Positions 53,216-62,796 of a stretch of DNA of 64,000 bases are shown here, in pieces. Location: contig NZ_PISE01000047.1 in assembly GCF_002835805.1 (NCBI RefSeq), positions 1-64,000 of the forward strand, read 5' to 3'. The DNA is from Niallia nealsonii. GTDB taxonomy: Bacteria > Bacillota > Bacilli > Bacillales > Cytobacillaceae. The position numbers and the translations under genes were made by a program. Within the stretch, counting starts at the first letter, position 1. Each line of letters begins with the position of its first letter. The notes under the pieces are model-generated. The model made no database searches, had not been told where the DNA came from, and worked only from the letters and a program-made list of their open reading frames with translations.

Positions 53216-53806
53216 TTATATGTATTGTTCATAGTTTACCCCAACCTGCTTTAAATTTTCAAAATCTATCTCTAATGATGGGTATTGTGCTAACATAATA
53301 GACACTTTGGATGGATTATATTTAAAAATAGGATTATTCGCTTGTGCATTAATAATTGGATCTTTTCTTTCTACATTTATTTTTACTTCACCTGGATCAT
53401 AGTCTAATTTCACACTATTTGCCGATGGAATCCACGCAATGCCAAACTGCTTCAGTTCTCCTTCACTGTTTCTTTTCGCTTGCTGAGGAATAGGATTTGT
53501 TGTGCCCTTTTGAATTTGCATCAATGCCCTGCCTTCTTGGGCTCTTCTGGCAATTCCTTCTAACCATGCTTGTTTTCCTTCTGCTGCGGCATCTTCAATC
53601 ATTCGCGGAATGCTTTTATAGCCGACATCTTCTCTTGCTTTTGTTTGATCAATCGTTAGTTTTGCAGGTCTTCTATCTATCGTTACTTCTGCTTTCGGCT
53701 GTTCAATTTCTAGGTCTGCTTTTGGCTGCTCCATCTCTAATGAACCCTTTTCAACATGGATATCTAATCTAGCTGGAGTTGACTGTAATCTGATTTGCGG
53801 GAACAT
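53216..53806 (-). CDS. yviE: YviE-like protein (DUF6470)
   Basis: A 196-residue protein of unknown function, conserved between flgL and fliW in Bacillaceae. The N-terminal half shows repeated beta-strand units around ASL/EQPKA (LEMEQPKADLEIEQPKAEV, TIDRRPAKLTID), and a Gln/Lys-rich helix follows. It ends 14 bases before fliW. Context suggests a flagellar role; none is proven by sequence. Confidence 0.85.
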   Translation of the reverse strand: MFPQIRLQSTPARLDIHVEKGSLEMEQPKADLEIEQPKAEVTIDRRPAKLTIDQTKAREDVGYKSIPRMIEDAAAEGKQAWLEGIARRAQEGRALMQIQKGTTNPIPQQAKRNSEGELKQFGIAWIPSANSVKLDYDPGEVKINVERKDPIINAQANNPIFKYNPSKVSIMLAQYPSLEIDFENLKQVGVNYEQYI

Positions 53807-53881
53807 ACACTTTTGCTCCTTTTCTTTTTATATGACAGTGTTGTTTTAAAGACTGTTGTTTTTAAATAGGTTATATGGCTA

Positions 53882-54065
53882 AAAAAGATTATGAAAACAG
53901 GTTAATTGGAGCGGATATAGGAGACTCCTGCGGGAATATCGGGACAGGTGAGACCCCGCAAGGCTGCGACCTGAGGAGGCTCACCGCCGGCCCCGCGGAA
54001 AGCGAGCCTCCTGCAGCGGAACTCACCCACTTGTTTCATAGAGCCAGAATTTATGAAAACATTCT
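53882..54065 (-). repeat. Decayed MITE relic (core only, inverted)
   Basis: The GC-rich core is clear in reverse orientation (TAGGAGACTCCTGCGGGAAT; GGGACAGGTGAGACCCCGCA; GGAAAGCGAGCCTCCTG), but the GGCTG ends and target duplication are not visible. It fills the ~340-bp gap between flgL and yviE. The 81-codon plus-strand ORF across it is spurious. Confidence 0.7.
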
Positions 54066-54149
54066 ATACTATAAAAAAAGGACTAGACAACTATCCCTAC
54101 AACTAAAATCTATAGTGTAGTTATAGGCATCTAACCCTTTTTCAAATGA

Positions 54150-55037
54150 TTATCTTAAAAAATCAATCAACGATGTTTGAATAATTTTTGCGGCAACGCT
54201 TAGTGCTGCGTTATGAACACTTTCCTGCACCGAAAGATTGGTAATGGCTTTTTCCATATCGACATCTTCATTATCGGACAGCACTTTATTTGCCAATACT
54301 TCTTGGGAATCAAGTCTTGTTTCCACTAATTCTAAACGATTATAGCGTGCTCCTAATTCTGATCGTTCTGTTGTAAGATTATTTGTTACTGTATCTAATC
54401 TTGATAAAAGATCGTCTAATCCATCTGTATCGTTGTTTTCCATTTTTTCTTGAATCCCCTGCACTACATCAAACATCTCTTGACTGAATGCGGTTGGACT
54501 GACATTAATTTTCAAATTTATTCCGCTCGATACTTGTACCGTATAATTATCAATACTAGGATCAGCAACATTTGCGGCAACTTGTGGCGGATCTCCATCT
54601 GTTACAAGAGGTGTAGAAATATCTGTTCCATGAAATGCATATTTCCCATTTACTTTTGTATTTGCGACTGTTACAAGATCCTTTTTTATTTCCTCTATCT
54701 CTTGGGCAATAGCCGTTCTTTCTGCTTCACTATTTGTATCGTTTTTCCCTTTAACTAGTAGCTCACGTATACGCTGCAAACCAGTATTCGCCTGCTCCAA
54801 ACTAGCTTCCGAGTTATCCATCCATAAATAACCCTCTGACAGGTTACGCTGGTATTGTTCTACTTCTGATACATTAGAACGGTAGAACATTCCTTTCATC
54901 GCAACAACTGGATCATCAGATGGTTTTGTAATTTTTTTGCCTGATGATACTTGGTTGGATAAATCATTTAATTTATTATAGCTGCTGCTTATATTGCGCA
55001 GGGAATTGGCTGAAACCATTGATTGTGTAACACGCAT
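54150..55037 (-). CDS. flgL: Hook-filament junction protein FlgL
   Basis: The 295-residue HAP3 that joins hook and filament. Flagellin-like ends: MRVTQSMVSANSLRNISSSY and ELGARYNRLELVETRLDSQE, with a C terminus NAALSVAAKIIQTSLIDFLR. It follows flgK with 11 bases between. Confidence 0.93.
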   Translation of the reverse strand: MRVTQSMVSANSLRNISSSYNKLNDLSNQVSSGKKITKPSDDPVVAMKGMFYRSNVSEVEQYQRNLSEGYLWMDNSEASLEQANTGLQRIRELLVKGKNDTNSEAERTAIAQEIEEIKKDLVTVANTKVNGKYAFHGTDISTPLVTDGDPPQVAANVADPSIDNYTVQVSSGINLKINVSPTAFSQEMFDVVQGIQEKMENNDTDGLDDLLSRLDTVTNNLTTERSELGARYNRLELVETRLDSQEVLANKVLSDNEDVDMEKAITNLSVQESVHNAALSVAAKIIQTSLIDFLR

Positions 55038-55048
55038 TTACTTCTCAC

Positions 55049-56599
55049 CTACCTTTTTAACTCATTAACAATCGTATCTAATAATTCATCGGTTAAAGAA
55101 ATCATTCTTGCCGATGCATTATATGCTTGCTGGTATTGAATCATATTGGTCATTTCTTCATCCAATGAAACAGAGCTGACACTCATTCGTTTATTTTCAA
55201 CTGTTTGCTGTAATGTCGTAGAGTTGGAAAACATTTTTGACGCTTCTTGGGCGCTTACTGCCATGCTTCCAATAACTCCTTCAAAATAGTTGCGGAATGT
55301 TGCCTGCTCCGAACTATCGCCATAATCGTATTTATTATTGATGATTTCTGCAAGTGCACTAGCAACCGTTGCATCTCCTAAAGTGGCAGAGCTAGGATTC
55401 GCACCAGAAGCATTGGCGATATTATCTAAGCTGCTTGTAATAGCATCTGATATCGCAATCCGACTTGCAAAACCGTCACGGCTTGTAATGGAACCATCTG
55501 TACTTTTGGAATCAGCGAAAAAAGAAATATCTTGATTTGCTCCTGCTGTTATTTCATTTGGACTCATTCCATCTTCATGAACCGCATTAAATGCTGTTGC
55601 AAATGTATAGGCCAAGTTATCCAGCTCTGTTAGCATATCATTATAGATTCCTTTAATATCACCATTACTATCTTCATAGCCATAAGACTCGACAATGCTT
55701 TTTAATTTGCCTGTTGAATCAAAATTGTTTATATCTACTGTTGTGCCTCCAACCGAAATAGAAGCAACAGCTGTATCTGCACTATTTTTATTGACACTTA
55801 ATTGGTTGTAGCCATTGGCATCCACTAATTTTGCAACTTCTGTGCCATCATCATTTACTAAGCTGACAATCGCTTTTCCTTCTGCTTGTGCTAAACCATT
55901 TCCGCCTGTACTTTCATAACTTACTTTCACTTTGACATAAGTGGATAGGTCGTCCAACAAGCTGTCCCGTTTATCATATAAATCATTTGGCAAATATCCG
56001 TTTGGTTCCACTGCTGCGATTTGTTTATTTAATGCATCCACTTGAGACAAAATTGTGTTCACTGCTTTTTCGGAAACGCCGATTTCATTTTCGACATTGC
56101 CTTTTTCTGCTGAAACAGTTTTATATAAATAGTTAAATGTATCAGCAACCGCAATTCCTCTTTGGCGCACAACAGCGCGAGCTCCTGAATTTTGCGGATC
56201 TGATGCAAAGTCCTGCAGGGAAGACCAGAAAGAATCCATTGAAGCTGCTAATCCTGAATCGGATGGTTCATTCATAATCGTCTCTAAGTTGCCTAATGCA
56301 GAAGATCGGTTTTCCCAATATCCAAGTTTGCTGCTTTCTGAGCGGTACTGCGTATCTAAAAATCCCTCTCTTAACCGTGTAACCGTTGTTGCTTCCACAC
56401 CTGTGCCAATTTGCCCTGCTATCTTTGGAGCATTCGTGCCCACAGAAGGATAGCCTGTCGTTTGCTGCAGATCAACACGCTGTCTTGTGTAGCCAAGTGT
56501 ATTTGCATTGGAAATATTATTGCCCGTTGTATATAAGGCGCTTTGTTGGGCCACTAAACCTCGTTTTGCAGTCTCTAGCCCCATAAAGGTTGATGCCAT
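55049..56599 (-). CDS. flgK: Hook-associated protein FlgK
   Basis: The 516-residue HAP1 at the hook-filament junction. The rod/hook/HAP N-terminal motif is present (FMGLETAKRGLVAQQSALYT, TTGNNISNANTLGYTRQRVD), and the C-terminal MIQYQQAYNASARMISLTDE is diagnostic. It lies between flgN and flgL. Confidence 0.95.
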   Translation of the reverse strand: MASTFMGLETAKRGLVAQQSALYTTGNNISNANTLGYTRQRVDLQQTTGYPSVGTNAPKIAGQIGTGVEATTVTRLREGFLDTQYRSESSKLGYWENRSSALGNLETIMNEPSDSGLAASMDSFWSSLQDFASDPQNSGARAVVRQRGIAVADTFNYLYKTVSAEKGNVENEIGVSEKAVNTILSQVDALNKQIAAVEPNGYLPNDLYDKRDSLLDDLSTYVKVKVSYESTGGNGLAQAEGKAIVSLVNDDGTEVAKLVDANGYNQLSVNKNSADTAVASISVGGTTVDINNFDSTGKLKSIVESYGYEDSNGDIKGIYNDMLTELDNLAYTFATAFNAVHEDGMSPNEITAGANQDISFFADSKSTDGSITSRDGFASRIAISDAITSSLDNIANASGANPSSATLGDATVASALAEIINNKYDYGDSSEQATFRNYFEGVIGSMAVSAQEASKMFSNSTTLQQTVENKRMSVSSVSLDEEMTNMIQYQQAYNASARMISLTDELLDTIVNELKR

Positions 56600-56612
56600 A
56601 ACCGTTCCTCCA

Positions 56613-57110
56613 CTATGCTTTTATATTTAATAGACTCATAGATTGTTTGCCAATTGTATCCGTTCTGATCGCATCTCCTTTTAAAGGTTTACCATAGTTG
56701 ATGCTTCTGTTTGTTGGCTTTAATGCATTTAACGAAACATTGACGAATTGCAGCGATTGTATCAGCAGCTGCTGATTTAATGTATTTGTTTCTTTTAAAT
56801 CCATTATAATTTGTTTTAAATGTTCTGCTGATCCCGACACTTTTGCTGCTTCTTCCTGATTTAAACGCTGGATACAATCAGTAAGTGATGGCTGTAAAAG
56901 TTCTGGTGCGATTTGTTTCACCACATTTTGCCTTGCAGTTTCAAGTTTTTGAATGCTCATAATATGAGCTTGTTCATCTTTCATGATTTGCTGAAGAGGC
57001 TCAATGTCCCCCTTTTTAATAACCTCTGTTTTGTTCCCGGCAATTGCATGTAAACTTTTATGCAGCTTCACCATTTTTTCCAATATATCGATTAATAATA
57101 GTTCAGACAT
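56613..57110 (-). CDS. flgN: FlgK/FlgL export chaperone FlgN (YvyG)
   Basis: A 165-residue helical protein in the flgM-flgN-flgK position. It starts MSELLLIDILEKMVKLHKSL and has heptad-like Leu/Ile spacing (about 1-130). FlgN keeps the HAP proteins unfolded for export. Starts after AAGGAGGGGC. Confidence 0.88.
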   Translation of the reverse strand: MSELLLIDILEKMVKLHKSLHAIAGNKTEVIKKGDIEPLQQIMKDEQAHIMSIQKLETARQNVVKQIAPELLQPSLTDCIQRLNQEEAAKVSGSAEHLKQIIMDLKETNTLNQQLLIQSLQFVNVSLNALKPTNRSINYGKPLKGDAIRTDTIGKQSMSLLNIKA

Positions 57111-57179
57111 CGCTGCCCCTCCTTTTCTTTTTAATTTTTTTCTCTTTTTTCAAAGATTGTTGTTTACGCTTATAAATGA

Positions 57180-57300
57180 AGCCCGTTGATTTCCGCTTCT
57201 GGCACTTGCTTTTCGCGGGGAGGAATGCCCTCCGCTCCAATCCACTCAGTTTGTTAAACTTCATTGCATGATAAAAGGCAATAGACTTTACAAAAACAGC
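57180..57300 (-). repeat. Decayed MITE relic
   Basis: Core fragments CCGTTGATTTCCGCTTCTGG and CTTGCTTTTCGCGGGGAGG, with a degenerate end TTTACAAAAACAGCTTA, resemble the MITE family. It fills the gap between flgN and flgM. Confidence 0.55.
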
Positions 57301-57570
57301 TTAGTTTTTAGAATAGAAATTTACAATGCCTTTTGCGACATCTTGTGCTTTTACTTCATAGGTTCCGCTTTGCACTTGTTTTTTCAGTGCTTCAATTTTT
57401 TCTGCTCTTTCAGAAGAAATTTGTGAAACTTGCTGCAATTCTTTTGCTGCTGCAGAAATCTCTACTTTATCTGTTCCTTTTGCGGCTTCTGTTTTATTTG
57501 CTGCGTTGATTTTGTTAACTGAATTTTTATATGGATTAATACCTTGTGTTCCAAAATTATTAATTTTCAT
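57301..57570 (-). CDS. flgM: Anti-sigma-D factor FlgM
   Basis: An 89-residue, mostly unfolded protein that holds sigma-D inactive until hook completion. It starts MKINNFGTQGINPYKNSVNK at ATG 57570, where GGGAGGAG lies upstream; the longer frame to 57600 adds ten residues without a ribosome site. The C-terminal sigma-binding region includes RAEKIEALKKQVQSGTYEV. A sigma-D-type promoter precedes it, giving feedback. Confidence 0.93.
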   Translation of the reverse strand: MKINNFGTQGINPYKNSVNKINAANKTEAAKGTDKVEISAAAKELQQVSQISSERAEKIEALKKQVQSGTYEVKAQDVAKGIVNFYSKN

Positions 57571-57617
57571 CGTGTACTCCTCCCTTTCGATTCCGAACAA
57601 AATATATGATTACTTCT

Positions 57618-57644
57618 ATTATCGGATGATTAGCTATCCATTTA
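57618..57644 (-). promoter_or_regulatory. Sigma-D promoter of flgM
   Basis: TAAA (57644-57641), 15 bases, then CCGATAAT (57625-57618) on the minus strand matches the sigma-D consensus. It lies ~50 bp before the flgM ATG. Confidence 0.75.
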
Positions 57645-57804
57645 AACATTTCCTGTTGATTTTCTTAAAATACGCCAAATTAACTAAACAAATGCAGATT
57701 AAATAGAGAATATTTACCTAATATAAAATTTATAATAAATACATTTGGACTGTTTTTATTTAGAGAAGTGGATAATAAAGTGGATTATGGATGGAGTTGT
57801 CTAA

Positions 57805-57834
57805 GGAATAACGTATATCGTTATTCCCTTTATT
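57805..57834 (-). terminator. yvyF terminator
   Basis: GGAATAACGATATACGTTATTCC is a near-perfect hairpin (57805-57827) just after the yvyF stop; the T-rich tail is weak. Confidence 0.6.
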
Positions 57835-58237
57835 CCTTTTCTGAATAATACGTCGAACTTCTTTTTGTCCGTTCTTTTTTCCGAGTTTCTTCTGCTTCTA
57901 AACTTTTTAGACCTGTTTTCATATCAGCTGAACATTTTGAACATAGTTTTCCTGCTCGTATTTCTGTTCCGCATTTTGCACACGGATAACCTAGGTTTGG
58001 AAATTGAGCAAGCGTTATTCTACCTTTTTTAATAAATTTATAAATAAGAGTTTCTTTTACGCCCGTTGCTTCTACTACCTCATCCATTTTTGCTGTTCTA
58101 TTATGCTTTTTTCGGATAAATTGATACACTTTATCAAAATCAGCTTCTTCTTCTTTCCAGCATTTTGTGCATGTTTCTCTGAAGCTGTTGACTACATATA
58201 ATTCCCCGCATTTTGGACAATTCTCTAGATTGGCCAT
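57830..58237 (-). CDS. yvyF: YvyF-type flagellar operon protein
   Basis: A 135-residue protein with an N-terminal zinc-ribbon-like CPKCGELYV...CTKC and a second YPCAKCGTEIRAGKLCSKC. A helix-turn-helix-like stretch (VVEATGVKETLIYKFIKKGR) lies between. It is a MerR-like/flagellar operon family member of unknown function. I use ATG 58237 over 58252, since family members start MANLENCPKCG. It lies between comFC and flgM, as in B. subtilis. Confidence 0.88.
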   Translation of the reverse strand: MANLENCPKCGELYVVNSFRETCTKCWKEEEADFDKVYQFIRKKHNRTAKMDEVVEATGVKETLIYKFIKKGRITLAQFPNLGYPCAKCGTEIRAGKLCSKCSADMKTGLKSLEAEETRKKERTKRSSTYYSEKE

Positions 58238-58264
58238 AACTCTTTTCCCCACTTTCGCATTTGA

Positions 58265-58960
58265 TCATCTTGCAATGGTAAAAGAGACAACAGATTTTGC
58301 TCCTGCCTCTTTAATAGCCAGTGCTGCATTATGCAATGTTGCTCCTGTAGTATATATATCGTCAACTAGGATCACATCTTGAGAAATAATCTGCTCGTTA
58401 TTTTCTACAGCAAAAACAGTGTCTGCTTCTAACCTTGCAGCACGTGTTTTTTTTGATTGTTTTTCACTATGTATCCTTGTTAAACAATTTGTACTAGGAA
58501 TGCCGGCAACATGCAAAATAGCTTCCGTCTGGTTAAATCCTCGTTCATACAAACGAACTTCGCTTAAAGGAATGGGAATGGCAACTTTATCGTGAAATAG
58601 CTTTTTAGGAATATATATAGAAAAGGCGCCTGCCATCAGATAATCTCCTCGATATTTAAATCGGGCAATCACTTCTTTTAAAAAATCATTATATAAAAAT
58701 AATGAATAATTTTGTATTAAAACGCCTTTCCATTTTGGATTTTCCTCCCATCTTTTGCAATCATGGCAAATGCCATCATAAATAAACGCAGCATCTAAAT
58801 CTATTAAGGGCCGATTGCAAATCGTGCAGCATTCCCCAGTAATCGGCACTAATTTTTGTTTGCAGCCATCACATAAATAAAAGTTTGGTTCTTTTGATAA
58901 AAAATAGGTCCAGTTAAAAACAGGAGTCACTTCTGTTAAACAAATGACACAGTATATCAT
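58265..58960 (-). CDS. comFC: Competence protein ComFC (phosphoribosyltransferase-like)
   Basis: A 231-residue protein with an N-terminal zinc-binding region (CVICLTEV; CDGCKQ; CTICNRP) and a PRTase fold. The PRPP loop reads DVILVDDIYTTGATLHNAAL. ComF-family proteins are needed for uptake of single-stranded DNA in transformation; ComFC associates with ComFA. It starts directly after the comFA stop. comFB is absent between them, unlike in B. subtilis. Confidence 0.93.
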   Translation of the reverse strand: MIYCVICLTEVTPVFNWTYFLSKEPNFYLCDGCKQKLVPITGECCTICNRPLIDLDAAFIYDGICHDCKRWEENPKWKGVLIQNYSLFLYNDFLKEVIARFKYRGDYLMAGAFSIYIPKKLFHDKVAIPIPLSEVRLYERGFNQTEAILHVAGIPSTNCLTRIHSEKQSKKTRAARLEADTVFAVENNEQIISQDVILVDDIYTTGATLHNAALAIKEAGAKSVVSFTIAR

Positions 58961-60448
58961 TTAAATCAACATCCCTTTTTCTTTTGCTTCTTTATTGCTG
59001 TTTTCCATTTGTTTTTTTGCTGATAGCATGGCATTTGTTTTGCCATAATGAAAAAAGACAATATCGCCTTTTGGATATTCTTTTTTCCTCCCTGCTCTTC
59101 CAGAAATTTGGACAAGAGCGCTATCGGTAAATATTTGATTCTCCGCTCCGAGTACGGCAACATCTATATTAGAAAATGTTACACCTCGTTCTAAAATCGT
59201 TGTTGTGATAAGCAACTCCAATTGTTTTTTGCGCATTTTCTGCACCTTTTCTTTGCGGAAAGGATCTTCTGCATGAACGGTTTCTACATGAGGGGTCCAT
59301 TGTTCAAAGATAGTCTTTACTTTTTTCATATACGCAATCTTTGGAATAAAAAGAAGAACTTGTTTGCGAGAGTGGATACGCTGTTTTATCCAATCAATTA
59401 TAACTTGAGGAAGATTGCCTTTCTCTAGCCGCTTCTCCCAGTTTCCACACCAAGTGAATTGTGGGATAGGGAGAGGTTGCTTGTGGTATCTTGCGGGAAT
59501 GGTGACATAGTTGATTTTGTTTTGCTGGCATTTGTTTCTCCAGGTTTTATTAGGGGTTGCTGTTAAATAGATCATGGCGGAGTTTGGTTTGCGAGATGTT
59601 TGTACGGCATATTGAAGACTTGTATCGTACGAATAGGGAAAGGCATCCATTTCGTCTAAAATAATTAAATCAAACGTTTGTTTAAATCGAAACAGTTGGT
59701 GTGTAGTGCTAATAATAAGGGGACTGTAAAGATGTCTATCTTCACTTCCTCCATATATGGGGAGCACTTGGATATCTGGAAACACTTCTTGCAGGCGAGG
59801 GGCAAGTTCTAATACTACATCGGTTCTTGGTGTGGCAATGCATACTCGTTTATTTTGTTGTAATGCTTTTTCTATGCCTTTAAATAATACTTCTGTTTTT
59901 CCAGCTCCGCACACTGCCCAGATTAGGAGCTCGGATTGTTGATCTATTATTTGCTCCATTTTTTCTGAGGCTGTTTGTTGACCATAGGATAACTCTCCAT
60001 CCCATTGGAGTTTGGTATCTTTTGTGTTCTGCACAACACTTGGACCTATCCAGCTAATAAGTGGGGTACATTCGCTGATTCGCCCCATCATAATGCAATG
60101 GCGGCAATAAAAACAGATCTCCTTGCATCTTGCGCAGTAAAATGATGCAAAATAGTGTTGATTTGTATTTCCACAGCGATTGCAGCAGTAAAAAGCTTGT
60201 CGTTTTTCTACTCCTTTGTTGTAAAGGCAGTATCCATTTATATAATGTTTGTGAATTTCTTTTATAGAGAAAGGAATTTCCTCTAACAGGAGTTGTTTGC
60301 CTTGAAGAAGGGATTGGAGATTCGAGTTGTAATTAAAAATGGGGTTGATTGGCTGAGGGTTGACGTTTGTAATATCAGCAATTCTTTTCGTTTGTTCGAT
60401 TGCTTTGGTGGCGGGCGTTAATAGGTTATTTTGGATGAGGAAACGCAT
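58961..60448 (-). CDS. comFA: DNA uptake ATPase/translocase ComFA
   Basis: A 495-residue DEAD-box-like ATPase that pulls transforming DNA into the cytosol. The N-terminal zinc motif has paired cysteines (CCNRCGNTNQ; CARCKEICFYCRHC). Walker A is AVCGAGKTEVLF, Walker B is LIILDEMDAFPY, and the later motifs are YLTATPNK and QISGRAGRKKEYPKGD. Its start overlaps the end of the upstream NERD gene by 31 bp. All motifs are intact, so competence genes look functional here. Confidence 0.93.
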   Translation of the reverse strand: MRFLIQNNLLTPATKAIEQTKRIADITNVNPQPINPIFNYNSNLQSLLQGKQLLLEEIPFSIKEIHKHYINGYCLYNKGVEKRQAFYCCNRCGNTNQHYFASFYCARCKEICFYCRHCIMMGRISECTPLISWIGPSVVQNTKDTKLQWDGELSYGQQTASEKMEQIIDQQSELLIWAVCGAGKTEVLFKGIEKALQQNKRVCIATPRTDVVLELAPRLQEVFPDIQVLPIYGGSEDRHLYSPLIISTTHQLFRFKQTFDLIILDEMDAFPYSYDTSLQYAVQTSRKPNSAMIYLTATPNKTWRNKCQQNKINYVTIPARYHKQPLPIPQFTWCGNWEKRLEKGNLPQVIIDWIKQRIHSRKQVLLFIPKIAYMKKVKTIFEQWTPHVETVHAEDPFRKEKVQKMRKKQLELLITTTILERGVTFSNIDVAVLGAENQIFTDSALVQISGRAGRKKEYPKGDIVFFHYGKTNAMLSAKKQMENSNKEAKEKGMLI

Positions 60449-61437
60449 TGGAGTTCTCCTTTGGTTAATTTGTTTAATATTTTTATATCAAGATAATATT
60501 CATTATCTTTTCTTGTGCCTTTTTTCTTTAGCTCTATTTTGGACATGATTCTTGTAGCCAAAGAGGAAGACTGTATGTGGAGGAACTCTCTTACCTGCTT
60601 ATTGTTAATTGTTTTTCCAAACAAATAATAATAGTCCTTTAAAGCATGAATATGTTCGTTTTTATTTTTACTCTTGCATAAAGGACAATACCAACTCGCA
60701 TTGATTCTTTCTAAAGGCGTATAGTTGCCGTGGCTACATGTCACTCCTTTTGTAATCTCTTCTTTTTCTATAGAAAACCTTTTTAGAATAGAAACAGCTA
60801 ATGGCTTGTTTTGTTTCTTCCATGCCTTTATTAGTGCTGTTAATCCGTCGTCTGATAGACTTTCGGAGAAAATGGAATCATCTATTTTATTAATCTGAAA
60901 AGAAAGATAGTTTTGGTGGATTATTTGCTCCAATATCGAGGAATCTTTGGAATTTGTTTGGATAAAAGCCGTGGGATTGCTTACAACAACCATACTGTAC
61001 AGTGGAATCGAAGTATATTTACTCAACCAATTATTCAATTAAAATTCTATCCTTTTCAACTGAGTTAATGGATAGGGCAGTGCTGATGTTGACTCTTCTT
61101 TCTTGCGGATTAATTGATGAAACTCTGTATCAAAATACAATTCTCCAGCATAGTTTTTTACTTCTAAAAGTAAAGCAAACTTTTTGGATAGAATTAAAAC
61201 ATCGATTTGAAAATAATGGTTGCCGTCAGACAATCTTAAATCATGTAAAATAGAATACTTTTTATCATCTATAAAGCTAAGTGGAAATAGTAGATTTTTT
61301 TCTCCTTGGTAACCGGCTAATTTCATATTGAGTTCTTTTTTTACGAGAGGGAATTTTGAATGATTGGAGGGCAATCTTCGCAATAATGCTTCTAACTGAA
61401 GAATAGATTCGGGGATTTTAAGTTTTTTGACAATCAA
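60418..61437 (-). pseudogene. NERD-domain protein split by an in-frame TAA
   Basis: Two consecutive minus-strand frames (61437-61039 and 61038-60418) are in the same phase and together read as one ~339-residue protein. The N-terminal part has a NERD (nuclease-related) domain: YQGEKNLLFPL, then FQIDVLILSKKFALLLEVKNYAG. It stops at TAA after RIEF, and continues LNNWLSKYTSIPLYSMVVVSN. A zinc-ribbon C-terminal part follows (SWYCPLCKSK). One TAA is the only lesion, so it is a young pseudogene, a readthrough case or a sequencing error. It precedes and overlaps comFA. Confidence 0.8.
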
Positions 61438-61626
61438 CAGACCACATCCTTTTTTATTTTGCTTTATATATTAGAGGTTTCTCTTAAAAGTTCCTGCTTT
61501 TAGGAGAAAAATTTTTAATAAATATTTTTTATTTTCAAATTCGGTTGGTTATCTTCTTTTTTAGTAGATTTATTTTCAGTTTTTATGATTTATCGATTTT
61601 TTGACAAAATCCGTTACTAGCCCACA

Positions 61627-61655
61627 AATAAAAAAACCCCATCAAGAGGTTCTTT
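61627..61655 (-). terminator. degV terminator
   Basis: AACCTCTTGATGGGGTT, followed by TTTTTATT on the minus strand, overlaps the degV stop. Confidence 0.7.
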
Positions 61656-62487
61656 TTCGGATCCAGCCCATACCCATAGCGCCTTCTCCTAAGTGTGTGC
61701 CGATGACAGCGCCAAAATAGCTTATACTGAATTCTATATTTGGAAATTCTACTTCTAGTTCTTTTTTCCACTCTTCTGCTTCTTTTTTTCGGTTTCCGTG
61801 GATAAGGACTGCTTGGAATTGTTCGCCTTTAGTTGCTTCAGCCAACAATTCTACCATTCGCTTCATTGCCTTTTTCTTTGTACGGATTTTTTCAAAGGGA
61901 ACAATTACTTTGTCTGAAAAATGGAGCAGCGGTTTTACTTGAAGGAGACTGCCAATTAACGCTTGAGCACTGGAAAGTCTCCCGCCCCGCTGCAGATTGC
62001 TCAAATCATCTACCATAAAATAAGCATGGCTGGAGTTCTTAAGCTCCTCCAATATTTTGATTATTTCGGCAGCTGATTTTCCTTCCTTCACAAGCTTGGC
62101 CCCTTCAACAGCAAAAAAGCCTTGGACCATGCAGCTGATTTCACTATCAAAAGGATATACTTTAATTCCTTCTACCATAGTCCCTGCCGTTACCGCTCCT
62201 TGATAAGTCCCACTAATTCCACTTGATAAATGGACACAGACTACCTCATCATAATCGGCAGATAGCTTTTCAAATAGTTCAACAAACTTTCCAATTGGCG
62301 GCTGGGAAGTAGTTGGCAGATCCTTTAATTTAACTTCTTCATAAAACTGTTCAGCCTTTAGATTTATTTCTTCTTCATAAATTTCATTTCCTAGTATAAC
62401 CGTTAAAGGAATCATATGTATATTATAGGCATCTCTAATTTCATCTGATATATATGCAGTACTATCTGTTACAATAGCTGTTCTCAT
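61642..62487 (-). CDS. degV: DegV-family fatty-acid-binding protein
   Basis: A 281-residue DegV (FakB-like) protein that binds a fatty acid for phosphorylation by FakA. It shows the start RTAIVTDSTAYIS, the TSQPPIGKF segment, HLSSGISGTYQGA and a C-terminal basic YFGAVIGTHLGEGAMGMGW. The degS-degU-degV order is standard, although a small sda-like gene is inserted between degU and degV here. Confidence 0.93.
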   Translation of the reverse strand: MRTAIVTDSTAYISDEIRDAYNIHMIPLTVILGNEIYEEEINLKAEQFYEEVKLKDLPTTSQPPIGKFVELFEKLSADYDEVVCVHLSSGISGTYQGAVTAGTMVEGIKVYPFDSEISCMVQGFFAVEGAKLVKEGKSAAEIIKILEELKNSSHAYFMVDDLSNLQRGGRLSSAQALIGSLLQVKPLLHFSDKVIVPFEKIRTKKKAMKRMVELLAEATKGEQFQAVLIHGNRKKEAEEWKKELEVEFPNIEFSISYFGAVIGTHLGEGAMGMGWIRKRTS

Positions 62488-62643
62488 TTAAATAATTACC
62501 TTCCTATCTATTCAAATTGTATGTTCATTTTAACTAAAAAAAGGCTGCCTTGCATTATATTCGCCTTTTTTATTTAATAGAATGCGAAAAAAGGTAATTT
62601 ATCTTGTTCTTTATCATATTGATAGGAAATAATAGCTTTTTAT

Positions 62644-62796
62644 TTATTTGACTTTTCTTTTATCTATTTCCTGCAATTTTCTTTTTGTGATTTCTTTGGA
62701 TAAGATTTCTATAAAATCTGCATCCAACTTTAAAGAAATTGCTAGGTGAAAAGCTTGTATTAATTCAGCATTTGAAAGATTATTTATTCCATTCAT
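62644..62796 (-). CDS. Sda-like checkpoint protein
   Basis: A 50-residue helical hairpin protein. LSNAELIQAFHLAISLKLDADF then IEILSKEITKRKL lines up with Sda ([35 protein letters not shown] spans the same two helices; motif quoted in pieces). Sda blocks KinA to delay sporulation during replication stress. ATG 62796 is chosen over the longer frame to 62856. Its location between degU and degV is not the usual sda locus, so it may be a paralogue. Confidence 0.7.
   Translation of the reverse strand: MNGINNLSNAELIQAFHLAISLKLDADFIEILSKEITKRKLQEIDKRKVK

Noticed and set aside
53875-54120. 81-codon plus-strand ORF
   Set aside because: It lies entirely over a decayed MITE core; the encoded Pro/Gly/Glu-rich sequence reflects the repeat.
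61438-61620. ComK boxes (AAAA-N5-TTTT) upstream of the NERD-comFA unit
   Set aside because: The region is A/T-rich, and no pair with proper spacing stands out from background.
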